A stretch of 42,972 bases of DNA from JAVBOW01 sp031549495 (GCA_031549495.1 JAVBPS010000004.1:1-42972); one strand, 5' to 3'. Shown: positions 7,781-15,911, numbered from the stretch's first letter. Program-made: numbers and translations. Notes: generated by a model from the sequence alone, not told the origin.

Positions 7781-9487
7781 ATGTCAAACAAGAGAAAAGT
7801 AACGGGTGCGGAAGCCTTGATGCTTTCGCTCATCGAAGAAGGGGTCGACCTGATGTTCGGATATCCGGGCGGACAGGTGATCCCGATATATGACACGCTT
7901 TACGATTACCGCGACCGGATCACCCATATCCTCACCCGCCACGAGCAGGGTGCGGCGCACGCGGCGCAGGGTTACGCCCGCGCGACGGGCCGCGTGGGGG
8001 TCTGCATGGCCACCTCGGGCCCCGGGGCGACCAACCTGGTGACCGGCATTACGGACGCGATGATCGACTCCACGCCGCTGGTCTGCATCACCGGGCAGGT
8101 GCCTGCGGCGCTGCTGGGCACCGACGCCTTCCAGGAGGCCGATATGATCAGCATCACGATGCCGGTGACCAAATGGAACTACCAGGTCACGACGGCGTCG
8201 GAAATCCCTTATGCCATTGCGCGCGCGTTCTACATCGCCCGCTCGGGACGGCCCGGGCCGGTGGTGGTCGACATCGCGAAGAACGCGCAGGTCGAAATGT
8301 TCGATTACGCTTATAAACCGTGCCTTGAAGTACGGTCTTACAATCCCCATCCTACGGTCAACGCGGCCGATGTCGCGCGGGCGGTGGATATGGTCAACGC
8401 GGCGGACAGGCCGCTGATCTTAGTGGGCCAGGGGATCAAGATCGCCGGGGCGGAAGAGGCGCTGATCCGCTTCGCCGAGGCGGGGAATATCCCGATGGGG
8501 ACCACGCTGATGGGGATCTCGGCCGTGCCGAACGACCATCCGCTCTTCGTGGGCAACCTGGGGATGCACGGCAATTTCGCCGCCAACGCCATGACGCAGC
8601 AGAGCGATCTGATCATCGCGGTCGGGATGCGTTTCTCGGACCGCGTGACGGGCGATGTGCGCCATTACGCACTGGGGGCGAAGATCATTCATGTGGATAT
8701 CGACGCTGCCGAGCCGGGCAAGAACCTGCGGGTCGACCTGCCCGTCCACGCCGACGCCAAAGATGCGCTTGAGGCGATGATGGTGGGGCTGAAATACCGC
8801 GAGCGGGCCGATTGGATGGAGTTGGCGGTGCAGGAGCGCGCCAATGAATATGAATATGTGGTGCGGCACAGCATCGCGCCCGCCGGGGAGTATATTACGA
8901 TGGCGGGGACGCTGCAAACGCTTGCCGAGGTGGAAAACGGCGAGGCGGTGATCGTGACGGACGTGGGGCAGAACCAGATGTTCGCGGCGCGTTACTCGCG
9001 TTTTAAGCGCACGCGCAGCTTCATCACCTCGGGCGGACTGGGGACGATGGGATTCGGGTTGCCGGCGGCCATCGGGGCTAAGCTGGGTGTGCCTGACCGC
9101 GAGGTCGTGGCCGTCTTAGGCGACGGAGGGTTGCAGATGACCATCCAGGAACTCGGGACGATCATGCAGAGCAAGGTGGGGGTCAAGATCCTCGTGCTCA
9201 ACAACTCTTACCTGGGGATGGTGCGGCAGTGGCAGCAGCTTTTCTTCAATAAGCGTTACTCGTTCACGGAGTTGGAAGACCCGGATTTCGCCCTTGTGGC
9301 GAAGGCCTACCGCATTCCTTCGGAGCGGGTCGAGAACGCCTCTGAGTTGGAAGCGGCCCTGCGGCGCATGGCTTCGGCCGAAGGGTCGTACCTGCTGGAG
9401 GTCATGGTCAAGAAAGAAGAGAACGTCTTCCCGATGGTACCCGCGGGGGCGTCGTTGTCGTACCAAATATACAACGAAGATGAATAG
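7781..9487 (+). CDS. ilvB: Acetolactate synthase large (catalytic) subunit
   Basis: This ThDP- and FAD-dependent enzyme joins two pyruvates, or pyruvate and 2-oxobutyrate, to the acetohydroxy acids that start valine, leucine and isoleucine synthesis. The 568-residue product has the catalytic Glu55 in TRHEQGAAHAAQGYA, the FAD region in the middle domain, and the ThDP/Mg motif VLGDGGLQM followed by LVLNNSYLGMVRQWQ. It overlaps ilvN by eight bases, consistent with translational coupling and a holoenzyme made by the two subunits. The call acetolactate synthase rather than another ThDP enzyme is secure because of the neighbouring regulatory subunit. Confidence 0.96.
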   Translation: MSNKRKVTGAEALMLSLIEEGVDLMFGYPGGQVIPIYDTLYDYRDRITHILTRHEQGAAHAAQGYARATGRVGVCMATSGPGATNLVTGITDAMIDSTPLVCITGQVPAALLGTDAFQEADMISITMPVTKWNYQVTTASEIPYAIARAFYIARSGRPGPVVVDIAKNAQVEMFDYAYKPCLEVRSYNPHPTVNAADVARAVDMVNAADRPLILVGQGIKIAGAEEALIRFAEAGNIPMGTTLMGISAVPNDHPLFVGNLGMHGNFAANAMTQQSDLIIAVGMRFSDRVTGDVRHYALGAKIIHVDIDAAEPGKNLRVDLPVHADAKDALEAMMVGLKYRERADWMELAVQERANEYEYVVRHSIAPAGEYITMAGTLQTLAEVENGEAVIVTDVGQNQMFAARYSRFKRTRSFITSGGLGTMGFGLPAAIGAKLGVPDREVVAVLGDGGLQMTIQELGTIMQSKVGVKILVLNNSYLGMVRQWQQLFFNKRYSFTELEDPDFALVAKAYRIPSERVENASELEAALRRMASAEGSYLLEVMVKKEENVFPMVPAGASLSYQIYNEDE

Positions 9488-9986
9488 GGAATATATCGTG
9501 GTGGCTTTCACCGAGAACCAGGTCGGCGTGCTGAACCGTATCACGGCCAGCTACCTGCGCCGCAAGATCAATATCGAGTCGCTCAAAGTGAGCGAGTCGG
9601 CCATCCGCGGGATCAGTATGTTCGTCATCTCGGCCATCACCACGGACGAGGTTATGGACAAGACCGTCAAGCAGATCCGCAACATCATCGACGTGCTGGA
9701 GGTCGGGTATTACGATGCGGCGCAGCTGATCTCGCAGGAGATCGCGCTTTATAAGATTTCGACCGTCCATCTTGACAAACGCGATCATATCGAAGAGATT
9801 ACCGCGCGGTGGAAGATGCGCGTGATCGAGATCAATATGCGCTATGTGGTGCTCGAAAAGACCGGGACGCGCGAGGAGATCGAGACTTTACGCGCGGAAT
9901 TGGAATCTGAGGACTTACTGGAAGGGTTTACGCGGTCCGGAAGCGTGGTCATGCTGCCGGATGCGCCTTCCATCTTTGATAAATGA
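9480..9986 (+). CDS. ilvN: Acetolactate synthase small (regulatory) subunit
   Basis: The small subunit activates IlvB and gives feedback inhibition by valine. The start is ATG 9480 (MNREYIVVAFTENQ), which gives 168 residues; the open frame extends upstream only because it runs through ilvB in another phase. Residues 4-80 form an ACT domain with the NRITASYLRRKINIESL motif typical of IlvN, and the rest is the small-subunit C-terminal domain. It overlaps ilvB by eight bases. In several Bacteroides genomes an acyl-ACP thioesterase gene lies between ilvN and ilvC; here that place is taken by a 115-base palindrome. Confidence 0.95.
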   Translation: MNREYIVVAFTENQVGVLNRITASYLRRKINIESLKVSESAIRGISMFVISAITTDEVMDKTVKQIRNIIDVLEVGYYDAAQLISQEIALYKISTVHLDKRDHIEEITARWKMRVIEINMRYVVLEKTGTREEIETLRAELESEDLLEGFTRSGSVVMLPDAPSIFDK

Positions 9987-9995
9987 TTTTTTTTT

Positions 9996-10109
9996 CACCA
10001 CAAAGGACACAAAAAAGATCTTAACACAAAAAAGACACAATGAGTTTTTCCGAAGTCTAATTTTTGTGTTCCTTTTGTGTCAAAATCTTTTTTGTGCCCT
10101 TTGTGGTTA
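9996..10109. repeat. Inverted repeat of the CACAAAGGACACAAAAAAGAT type
   Basis: The left arm ACCACAAAGGACACAAAAAA matches the reverse complement of the right end TTTTTTGTGCCCTTTGTGGT with one change, and further GACACAA/TTGTGTC blocks pair inside. The element fills the ilvN-ilvC gap and could end or slow transcription there. Only one copy is seen in this window. Confidence 0.85.
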
Positions 10110-10142
10110 AATAGTTATAAAACAACTTCAAACAAGAATAAC

Positions 10143-11192
10143 ATGGCAAAAATGAATTTCGGGGGCGTAGAGGAAAACGTGGTCACACGTGACGAATTCC
10201 CCCTGGCAAAAGCGCAACAGGTACTTGCAAAAGAAACGATCGCCGTCATCGGTTACGGCGTGCAGGGCCCCGGCCAGTCGCTCAACCTGAAGGACAACGG
10301 CTTCAACGTGATCATCGGCCAGCGCAAGAATTCCAAGACGTGGGACAAGGCCGTGGCCGACGGCTGGGTGCCGGGCGAGACGCTCTTCGAGATCGAAGAG
10401 GCGTGCCAGCGCGCGACCATCATCCAATACCTGCTTTCGGACGCCGCCCAGATCGAGATGTGGCCCGTGATCAAGAGAAACCTCACGCCGGGCAAGGCGC
10501 TCTACTTCTCGCACGGGTTCGCCGTGACGTACAAGGAGCGCACGGGGATCATTCCCCCCGCCGATGTGGACGTGATCCTGGTCGCCCCGAAGGGGTCGGG
10601 CACCTCGCTGCGCCGCCTGTTCCTCGAAGGGCGCGGGCTGAACTCGTCGTTCGCCATCTTCCAGGACGCCACCGGGCGCGCCTGGGAACGTGTGATCGCG
10701 CTGGGGATCGGCGTAGGGTCGGGCTACCTGTTCGAGACCGATTTCAAGAAGGAGGTTTATTCCGACCTGACGGGTGAGCGCGGCACGCTGATGGGCGCCA
10801 TCCAGGGCATCTTCGCCGCCCAGTACCAGGTGCTGCGCGAGAACGGGCACACTCCCTCGGAAGCGTTCAACGAGACGGTCGAGGAGCTTACGCAGAGCCT
10901 CATGCCGCTCGTGGCCGAGAACGGGATGGACTGGATGTACGCCAACTGCTCGACCACCGCACAGCGCGGTGCGTTGGACTGGTGGAAGCCTTTCCGCGAC
11001 GCGTCGCTGCCGGTGTTCCAGAAACTTTACGCCGAGGTGGCCGCCGGGAACGAGGCCCAGCGTTCGATCGACAGCAACTCCAAACCCGACTACCGCGAAA
11101 AACTCGACGCTGAGCTCAAAGAGCTGCGCGAGAGCGAAATGTGGCAATCCGGGGCGACGGTGCGCTCGCTGCGCCCGGAGCGGAAGAAATAA
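10143..11192 (+). CDS. ilvC: Ketol-acid reductoisomerase
   Basis: IlvC isomerises and reduces acetohydroxy acids to 2,3-dihydroxy acids with NADPH and Mg2+, the second step of the branched-chain pathway. The start ATG 10143 (MAKMNFGGVEENVV) gives 349 residues, as usual for Bacteroidota class I enzymes; codons before it belong to the preceding repeat. The Rossmann motif is GYGVQGPGQSLNLKDNG near residues 37-53, with GQRKNS as the NADPH phosphate-binding loop, and ALYFSHGF follows. It completes the common ilv pathway together with ilvD and ilvBN; the final aminotransferase (ilvE), ilvA and the leu genes are elsewhere. Confidence 0.95.
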   Translation: MAKMNFGGVEENVVTRDEFPLAKAQQVLAKETIAVIGYGVQGPGQSLNLKDNGFNVIIGQRKNSKTWDKAVADGWVPGETLFEIEEACQRATIIQYLLSDAAQIEMWPVIKRNLTPGKALYFSHGFAVTYKERTGIIPPADVDVILVAPKGSGTSLRRLFLEGRGLNSSFAIFQDATGRAWERVIALGIGVGSGYLFETDFKKEVYSDLTGERGTLMGAIQGIFAAQYQVLRENGHTPSEAFNETVEELTQSLMPLVAENGMDWMYANCSTTAQRGALDWWKPFRDASLPVFQKLYAEVAAGNEAQRSIDSNSKPDYREKLDAELKELRESEMWQSGATVRSLRPERKK

Positions 11193-11215
11193 TTTTCCCA
11201 CGACAATACACGATT

Positions 11216-11246
11216 ACGGGCCCGGCGGATCATCCGCCGGGCCCGT
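11216..11246 (+). terminator. Strong hairpin after ilvC
   Basis: A perfect 15-bp inverted repeat, ACGGGCCCGGCGGAT and its complement around a single central C, starts 24 bases after the ilvC stop. The GC-rich stem suits a terminator, but the following bases (TCACTTCC) are a poor T-run. Confidence 0.6.
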
Positions 11247-11330
11247 TCACTTCCTCATCCCGATAAATGAGGGGGGGCGTCATGGGGTGGGCCAGGGGTG
11301 TCCACTCACAAAGACAGTGTGAGATTTATA

Positions 11331-11416
11331 GGCATGCGCTCGACATGACGAAGAACATTCTCATATCTTGCCCGGGATGACGTGATAAGGGCACCCGCGA
11401 GGGTTGCCCCTACGGG
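11331..11416. repeat. Fragments of family A and family C repeats
   Basis: The stretch holds a half family A end (GCTCGACATGACGAAGAA), a CCCGGGATGACGT end like family D, and a family C hairpin (GGGCACCCGCGAGGGTTGCCCCTACGG) from 11388. It looks like repeats inserted into or recombined with each other. Confidence 0.7.
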
Positions 11417-11443
11417 CTCGGAAGCAGCAAAGAAATATTTCGT

Positions 11444-11451
11444 ACCTTTGT
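11444..11451 (+). promoter_or_regulatory. Candidate -7 box TACCTTTG before the glycosyltransferase
   Basis: Exact TAnnTTTG match 25 bases before the start codon, predicting a leader of about 20 bases. No clear -33 box. Confidence 0.5.
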
Positions 11452-11476
11452 TCCTCCTTTACCAGAGAAAACAGAC

Positions 11477-12415
11477 ATGACCTACCGCCCCCTGGTTTCG
11501 ATCATCACCCCGGCTTACAACGGCGAGCGGTTCCTGCGCCGCACGATAGAGAGTGTACTCGCCCAGCGTTATGACAACTGGGAGCAGATCATCGTGGATG
11601 ACGGGTCGACCGATTCCACGGCGGCCATAGCGCAGCAGTATGCCGCCGCCGACCCGCGCATCCGCTATTTTTACCAGCCCAACCAGCGGCAGGCGGCGGC
11701 GCGCAACCGGGGCCTCGCCGAAGCGCGGGGGGAGCTGGTCGCCTTCCTCGACCAGGACGACCTCTGGCTGCCGGAAAAGCTGGAGGTCAGCGTAGGGGAA
11801 TTTGCAAACGGGGGGCAGGATCTGCTGTTCACCGACATTTACCTGTTCGAACGCGATGAACAGACCGGCAGGCCGGAAGAGATGACCTACCAGTCGTGCG
11901 TCCCGGGCGTCTATCAAGGCGAGGAGGGATGGCAGCGGATCCTCACGCGCAACACGATCTATGTGCTCTCGGTGGTGGCCCGCCGCGAGGCGTTGCTTGC
12001 CGTGGGGGGATTTCGCAACCTGGATAATATCGACGACTTCGTCATGTGGATCACGCTCCTGCAACGGGGGTACGTGCTGCGGGGGATCGGCCGGGCCCTG
12101 TCGCTTTACCGTTTCCATCAGCAGGCGGCGTCGGCCCACGACCGCAGGGAGACGCGGCGGGTGCTGGCCGTATTCCGGGAGATGGAAAAAGAGACCGGAA
12201 ACCGGGACATTTTCCGCCAGGCGGTGCCCAATTACCTGGGCTATTTCGCCGGGTCGGTGATGACCAAACGCAGGCAGGATATGGCTTACCTGAAAGAGCA
12301 ACTGGACTATTGGGATATCCGGACGCCCCGGGTGCGGACGCTGATCCGGTGGCGGCGGTTCATACCGGAAAACTCGTTCAAACGCAAATTGCGCAGGGCT
12401 TTTGCGGCCGGATGA
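11477..12415 (+). CDS. Family 2 glycosyltransferase
   Basis: A cytoplasmic GT-A fold enzyme of 312 residues that should transfer a sugar from a nucleotide donor to a polysaccharide or lipid carrier; donor and acceptor cannot be read from sequence. Visible motifs are SIITPAYNGERFL at the N-terminus, VDDGSTDST near residue 40, and the metal-binding FLDQDDLWLPEKLE near residue 95. There is no membrane helix. It has its own candidate promoter and stands alone between the ilv and aromatic clusters, with no other cell-envelope genes beside it. Confidence 0.85.
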   Translation: MTYRPLVSIITPAYNGERFLRRTIESVLAQRYDNWEQIIVDDGSTDSTAAIAQQYAAADPRIRYFYQPNQRQAAARNRGLAEARGELVAFLDQDDLWLPEKLEVSVGEFANGGQDLLFTDIYLFERDEQTGRPEEMTYQSCVPGVYQGEEGWQRILTRNTIYVLSVVARREALLAVGGFRNLDNIDDFVMWITLLQRGYVLRGIGRALSLYRFHQQAASAHDRRETRRVLAVFREMEKETGNRDIFRQAVPNYLGYFAGSVMTKRRQDMAYLKEQLDYWDIRTPRVRTLIRWRRFIPENSFKRKLRRAFAAG

Positions 12416-12456
12416 TCCGGAGGTTATACATTGAGCCATTATTTGCAGCACACAGT

Positions 12457-12494
12457 CCGACCAAGATTCTTCACTGCGTTCAGAATGACAAAAC
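12457..12494. repeat. Half copy of a family B element
   Basis: Only the right arm is present: CGACCAAGATTCTTCACTGC followed by GTTCAGAATGACAAAA. The complementary left arm is missing, so this is a solo arm just after the glycosyltransferase gene. Confidence 0.75.
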
Positions 12495-12557
12495 GGCTAA
12501 AAAAGAAAGATTGCCGAAATTTTTCCCGAAAAAATAACAATCTGTCGAAATTATTCC

Positions 12558-12565
12558 TACATTTG
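12558..12565 (+). promoter_or_regulatory. Candidate -7 box TACATTTG for the phe/tyr leader
   Basis: Exact TAnnTTTG match. The start would fall near 12572, about 15 bases before the leader peptide ATG. The upstream -33 box is not recognisable. Confidence 0.55.
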
Positions 12566-12586
12566 CCCCGTATTTAACAACTCACT

Positions 12587-12661
12587 ATGAGCAACACGTT
12601 CTATTTCGGTTACTTTTTTAGCTATTACTTTAAAAGGATGGCCGGGGTAGACTTTGCATAA
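12587..12661 (+). CDS. Phe/Tyr-rich leader peptide of the pheA attenuator
   Basis: This 24-residue ORF reads M-S-N-T-F-Y-F-G-Y-F-F-S-Y-Y-F-K-R-M-A-G-V-D-F-A, then TAA. Nine of residues 5-15 are Phe or Tyr. It starts right behind a TAnnTTTG box and is followed 25 bases later by an intrinsic terminator and then pheA. That is the layout of classical amino acid attenuators: when charged tRNA-Phe or tRNA-Tyr is short the ribosome stalls in the run and the terminator should not form. The peptide itself probably has no function. It is too short for routine gene calling. Mixed Phe and Tyr control fits the downstream pheA-tyrA-aroF genes. Confidence 0.85.
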   Translation: MSNTFYFGYFFSYYFKRMAGVDFA

Positions 12662-12686
12662 CGCGTAATCAAGCATAAATGATACG

Positions 12687-12727
12687 AACCCGGCGTCCTG
12701 AGAACAAGGCGCCGGGTTTTTCTTTTT
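12687..12727 (+). terminator. Attenuator terminator before pheA
   Basis: The 9-bp stem AACCCGGCG/CGCCGGGTT (12687-12695 with 12710-12718), extended by one or two G-T or C-G pairs, is followed by TTTTCTTTTT. It lies between the leader peptide and the pheA start at 12739. Confidence 0.88.
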
Positions 12728-12738
12728 AAAACAACGGA

Positions 12739-13572
12739 ATGAAAGAAGAGCAGTTAAAAGTGGCCATACAAGGCTATGAGGGGTGTTTTCACCAGATCGT
12801 CGCGGAGCATTATTTCGGGCTGGACGCCCAAATCGTGCCCTGCGCGACCTTCCGCCAGGTGGCTAAAGCCGTGGAAACGGGCGAAGCGGATTACGGGGTG
12901 ATGGCCGTCGAGAATTCGATCGCGGGGAGCATCATCGCCAATTACAGCATCCTTCAGAACAGCAAGTTGCAGGTTTGCGGGGAGGTTTATCTGCATGTAA
13001 GGCAGCAGTTGGTGGCCCTGCCGGGGGTGCGGTTGGAGGAGATCGAGGAGGTGCGCTCGCATCCGATGGCGCTGCTGCAGTGCATGGATTACCTGGACGA
13101 GCATCCCTGGCGGCTGGTCGAGGGGGGCGATACGGCCCTGTGCGCCAAGCAGATCGCCGAGAGCGGGCAGCGAAATGTGGCTGCCGTGGCGGGTATCCGG
13201 GCTGCGGAGCTTTACGGGCTGGAGATCATCGCGCCGGATATCCATACCATCAAGAACAATCACACGCGTTTCTGCGTGCTGCGCCGCGCTACGGGCGCCC
13301 TGCCCGAGGGGGCTGACAAGGCTTCGCTCTACTTCCGGACCTACAACGAGCATGGGGCGCTGCTGAATGTGCTGCGGCAGATGGAAGAGTCGAAGATAAA
13401 TATGAGTAAATTGCAGTCCTATCCGATTCCCAGCGAGCCGTGGCACTACCTGTTCCATGTCGATGTGGAGTTCGACGACATGGATGAGTACCTGCGCGTG
13501 TTAGGGAAACTGGCGCTTGCGGCCGAGGGGTTGCATGTTTACGGGGTTTACCGGAAAGGGGATCAGATTTAG
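12739..13572 (+). CDS. pheA: Prephenate dehydratase
   Basis: PheA turns prephenate into phenylpyruvate, the last committed step toward phenylalanine. The 277-residue product is monofunctional: residues 6-185 are the dehydratase domain with the catalytic TRF motif (Thr176-Arg177-Phe178 in NNHTRFCVL), and about 195-270 are an ACT domain that binds Phe. In the ACT domain the usual allosteric GALV and ESRP motifs appear as GALL and QSYP, so effector response may differ. The gene follows a Phe/Tyr leader peptide and terminator. No aromatic aminotransferase lies beside it, unlike in many Bacteroides clusters. Confidence 0.95.
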   Translation: MKEEQLKVAIQGYEGCFHQIVAEHYFGLDAQIVPCATFRQVAKAVETGEADYGVMAVENSIAGSIIANYSILQNSKLQVCGEVYLHVRQQLVALPGVRLEEIEEVRSHPMALLQCMDYLDEHPWRLVEGGDTALCAKQIAESGQRNVAAVAGIRAAELYGLEIIAPDIHTIKNNHTRFCVLRRATGALPEGADKASLYFRTYNEHGALLNVLRQMEESKINMSKLQSYPIPSEPWHYLFHVDVEFDDMDEYLRVLGKLALAAEGLHVYGVYRKGDQI

Positions 13573-13598
13573 GGCACCCGCGAGGGGTGCCCCTACGG
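13572..13598. repeat. Family C hairpin inside the aromatic operon
   Basis: A single GGGCACCCGCGAGGGGTGCCCCTACGG element begins at the last base of the pheA stop codon and fills half of the pheA-tyrA gap. In mRNA it would form a strong hairpin without a T-run, perhaps setting message stability between the two genes. Confidence 0.88.
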
Positions 13599-13624
13599 GT
13601 TCGGAATAATAGTAGAATAGAGAT

Positions 13625-14464
13625 ATGAAAGTAGCGATTATAGGGACGGGGCTTATCGGGGGATCATTCGCCCTGAGCCTGAAAAAATTGGGCATCGCCT
13701 CGGAGGTCTGGGGCGTGGACGCTTCGCAATCTAACGTCGATGAGGCGCTCAGGCTGGGCATTATCGACCGGGCGGGGACGCTGGACGAGGCGGTGGCGGC
13801 CTGCGAACTGGTGGTGATCGCCACCCCGGTCGACACGATCCCCGTGGTGGCCGTCAAGGTGCTCAACAAGGTCACCGGCCAGGTGGTCATGGACATGGGC
13901 TCGGTGAAGGCCGAGCTGTGCGAGATCGTCTCGCAGCATGCCCGGCGCGGACGCCTGGTCGCCACCCACCCCATGTGGGGCACCGAGCGCAGCGGTCCCG
14001 CGGCGGCCGTGGACACCGGTTTTACGGGACGCGCGGCGGTGATCTGCGAGCGGGAACGCTCGGACGAGGACGCGCGGCGGCTGGTCGAAGATATTTACAC
14101 CCGTTTAGGCATGAAAGTCAAGCACATGAGCGCCGAGGAGCAGGACACCCACTGCGCCTACGTGTCGCACATTTCGCACGTGTCGGCCTTCGCGCTGGCG
14201 CTCACCGTGCTGGAAAAGGAGCGCGAGGAGGATACGATCTTCGACCTGGCGGCGGGGGGTTTCGAGAGCACGGTGCGGCTGGCGAAGAGTTCGCCGCGCA
14301 TGTGGGTGCCGATCTTCATGATCAACAAATACAACGTGCTGGACGTGCTGCGCGAGCATATCCACCAACTGCGCATCATGCAGCGCATGATCGAGCGCGA
14401 CGACGACAAGGGGCTCTGCGAGATGCTCGAAAAAGCGAATACGATTAAACGAATCCTTAAATAA
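13625..14464 (+). CDS. tyrA: Prephenate dehydrogenase
   Basis: TyrA oxidises prephenate to 4-hydroxyphenylpyruvate with NAD(P)+, the committed step toward tyrosine. The 279-residue product has the Rossmann motif GTGLIGGSFA at residues 7-16, then MDMGSVKAEL and the substrate motif HPMWGTERSGP. There is no chorismate mutase or C-terminal ACT domain, so this is the short form. It sits between pheA and the DAHP synthase/chorismate mutase gene, and all three are probably controlled by the leader peptide in front of pheA. It ends at the edge of a family E repeat. Confidence 0.95.
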   Translation: MKVAIIGTGLIGGSFALSLKKLGIASEVWGVDASQSNVDEALRLGIIDRAGTLDEAVAACELVVIATPVDTIPVVAVKVLNKVTGQVVMDMGSVKAELCEIVSQHARRGRLVATHPMWGTERSGPAAAVDTGFTGRAAVICERERSDEDARRLVEDIYTRLGMKVKHMSAEEQDTHCAYVSHISHVSAFALALTVLEKEREEDTIFDLAAGGFESTVRLAKSSPRMWVPIFMINKYNVLDVLREHIHQLRIMQRMIERDDDKGLCEMLEKANTIKRILK

Positions 14465-14560
14465 ATTATGAATTATGGATTATGAATTATGAATTGCCTG
14501 CCGGAAGAAAGGCTTTTCAAAATCCATAATTCATAATTCATAATCCATAATTCATAATTC
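14464..14560. repeat. Family E AT-rich palindrome before aroF
   Basis: This is nearly the same element as at 2661-2760: AATTATGAATTATGG repeats on the left, CATAATTCATAATCC repeats on the right, GC-rich centre. It begins inside the tyrA stop codon and ends two bases before the aroF ATG. Confidence 0.85.
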
Positions 14561-14562
14561 TT

Positions 14563-15639
14563 ATGTTTGCATTGGATAAAAAACGGCCCCTGATCATTTC
14601 AGGGCCTTGCAGCGCCGAAACGGAAGAACAGACGCTCGCGACTTGTACCGCATTGGCCGCCACGGGCGGCGTGGATATTTTGCGGGCGGGGGTCTGGAAA
14701 CCGCGTACGCGGCCCGGGCAGTTCGAAGGGTCGGGGCTGAAGGGCCTCGCCTGGATGGCGCGGGCGAAACAGATGACCGGGCTGCCGTTCGGCGTGGAGG
14801 TGGCGACGGCCAAGCATGTGGAGAGCGCGCTGGAATTCGGCGCGGACATCCTCTGGATCGGGGCGCGCACGACGGGCAACCCGTTCAGTGTGCAGGAGAT
14901 CGCCGACGCGCTGAAAGGGACGCAGGTGCCGGTGCTGGTCAAAAACCCGATGAATCCCGATCTCGACCTTTGGGCCGGGGCGGTGGCGCGGCTGGAAAAC
15001 GCGGGGCTCGCGCATGAGAATATCGGGCTGATCCATCGCGGATTCTCCTATTTCGGCAGCAACAAGTACCGCAACACGCCGATGTGGCACCTGGCGATCG
15101 AGATGCGCTCGCGCATGCCGGAGGTGATGATGATCTGCGACCCCTCGCATATCTGCGGGCGGCGCGAATGGCTGCGCGAGGTGGCCCAGAAGGCGGCCGA
15201 CCTGCAGTTCGACGGGCTGATCATCGAGAGCCATTGCAGTCCCGACAAGGCCTGGAGCGATGCGGCGCAGCAGCTGCTTCCCGACGACCTGGCCACGTTG
15301 CTGGCCTCGATCCGCTGGCGGGCGGGCTCGACCGACAATCCGGAGTATGTCGACGCGCTGGAGGGGCTTCGCGGGCAGATCGACCAGATCGACGAGGAGG
15401 TGTTCGACCTGCTCAGCCGGCGCATGAGGCTGGCCGAGCGGATCGGCGAGGTGAAGAAGCAGAACGATGTGGCCATCCTGCAGGGCGGGCGCTGGTCGAG
15501 CATCGTGGAGAAGGCGGTCACGCAGTCCGAAAAGCTCGGGTTGAGTGAGGAATTCGTGCGCACCGTCCTCGAAGCGATCCACCTGGAAAGTATCAACCGC
15601 CAGAATGAGATCATGAACGAACCGGGTAACATTCGGTAG
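14563..15639 (+). CDS. aroF: Bifunctional DAHP synthase / chorismate mutase
   Basis: The enzyme makes DAHP from phosphoenolpyruvate and erythrose 4-phosphate (first shikimate step) and also converts chorismate to prephenate. Residues 1-260 are a KDO8P/DAHP synthase barrel of the AroG(beta) type, with ISGPCSAETEEQ, RAGVWKPRTRPGQFEG, CDPSHICG and IIESHCSPDKA. Residues 266-350 are an AroQ chorismate mutase helix bundle (LRGQIDQIDEEVFDLLSRRM). Joining the entry and branch-point activities lets prephenate control pathway entry in related enzymes. The 358-residue length fits. The symbol follows common usage and is not certain. Confidence 0.92.
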   Translation: MFALDKKRPLIISGPCSAETEEQTLATCTALAATGGVDILRAGVWKPRTRPGQFEGSGLKGLAWMARAKQMTGLPFGVEVATAKHVESALEFGADILWIGARTTGNPFSVQEIADALKGTQVPVLVKNPMNPDLDLWAGAVARLENAGLAHENIGLIHRGFSYFGSNKYRNTPMWHLAIEMRSRMPEVMMICDPSHICGRREWLREVAQKAADLQFDGLIIESHCSPDKAWSDAAQQLLPDDLATLLASIRWRAGSTDNPEYVDALEGLRGQIDQIDEEVFDLLSRRMRLAERIGEVKKQNDVAILQGGRWSSIVEKAVTQSEKLGLSEEFVRTVLEAIHLESINRQNEIMNEPGNIR

Positions 15640-15653
15640 ATATCTCCGGGTTA

Positions 15654-15738
15654 AGCGGCATTTGTAATGCCGCTTGCTGTGTTTCGCGAATTTTAAATTC
15701 GCGTTTGTTCATCGGCGGCATTACAAATGCCGCCGAAC
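15654..15738. repeat. Array of three small palindromes after aroF
   Basis: Three hairpins follow each other: AGCGGCATTTGTAATGCCGC, GCGAATTTTAAATTCGC, and GGCGGCATTACAAATGCCGC. The first and third share the core GGCATT..AATGCC in opposite order around their centres (TGT and ACA), so they also pair with each other. Probably a composite repeat. Confidence 0.8.
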
Positions 15739-15750
15739 AAAGGGAATATT

Positions 15751-15840
15751 TGTCATTCAGAGCGAAGCGAAGAATCTTGGTCGGAAGTGTTTGCAGCAGC
15801 ACAGCCCGACCAAGATTCTTCGCTTCGCTCTGAATGACAA
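15751..15840. repeat. Family B palindrome (GTCATTCAGAGCGAAGCGAAGAATCTTGG type)
   Basis: The arms TGTCATTCAGAGCGAAGCGA and TCGCTTCGCTCTGAATGACA pair perfectly and continue through AGAATCTTGGTCGG. The loop is about 20 bases. Same family as 16942-17028, 25932-26000 and 32638-32723. Confidence 0.9.
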
Positions 15841-15899
15841 AAAACAGCTATCGTGAGCAAATCGCGGAAAACCAGATCGGGAACTTCATAATAAATTCT

Positions 15900-15907
15900 T
15901 ATCTTTG
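15900..15907 (+). promoter_or_regulatory. -7 box TATCTTTG for the structured RNA
   Basis: Exact TAnnTTTG, placed 4 bases before the first base of the outer RNA stem, so transcription should begin at or just inside the stem. No -33 TTTG is visible. Confidence 0.6.
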
Positions 15908-15911
15908 TGAT

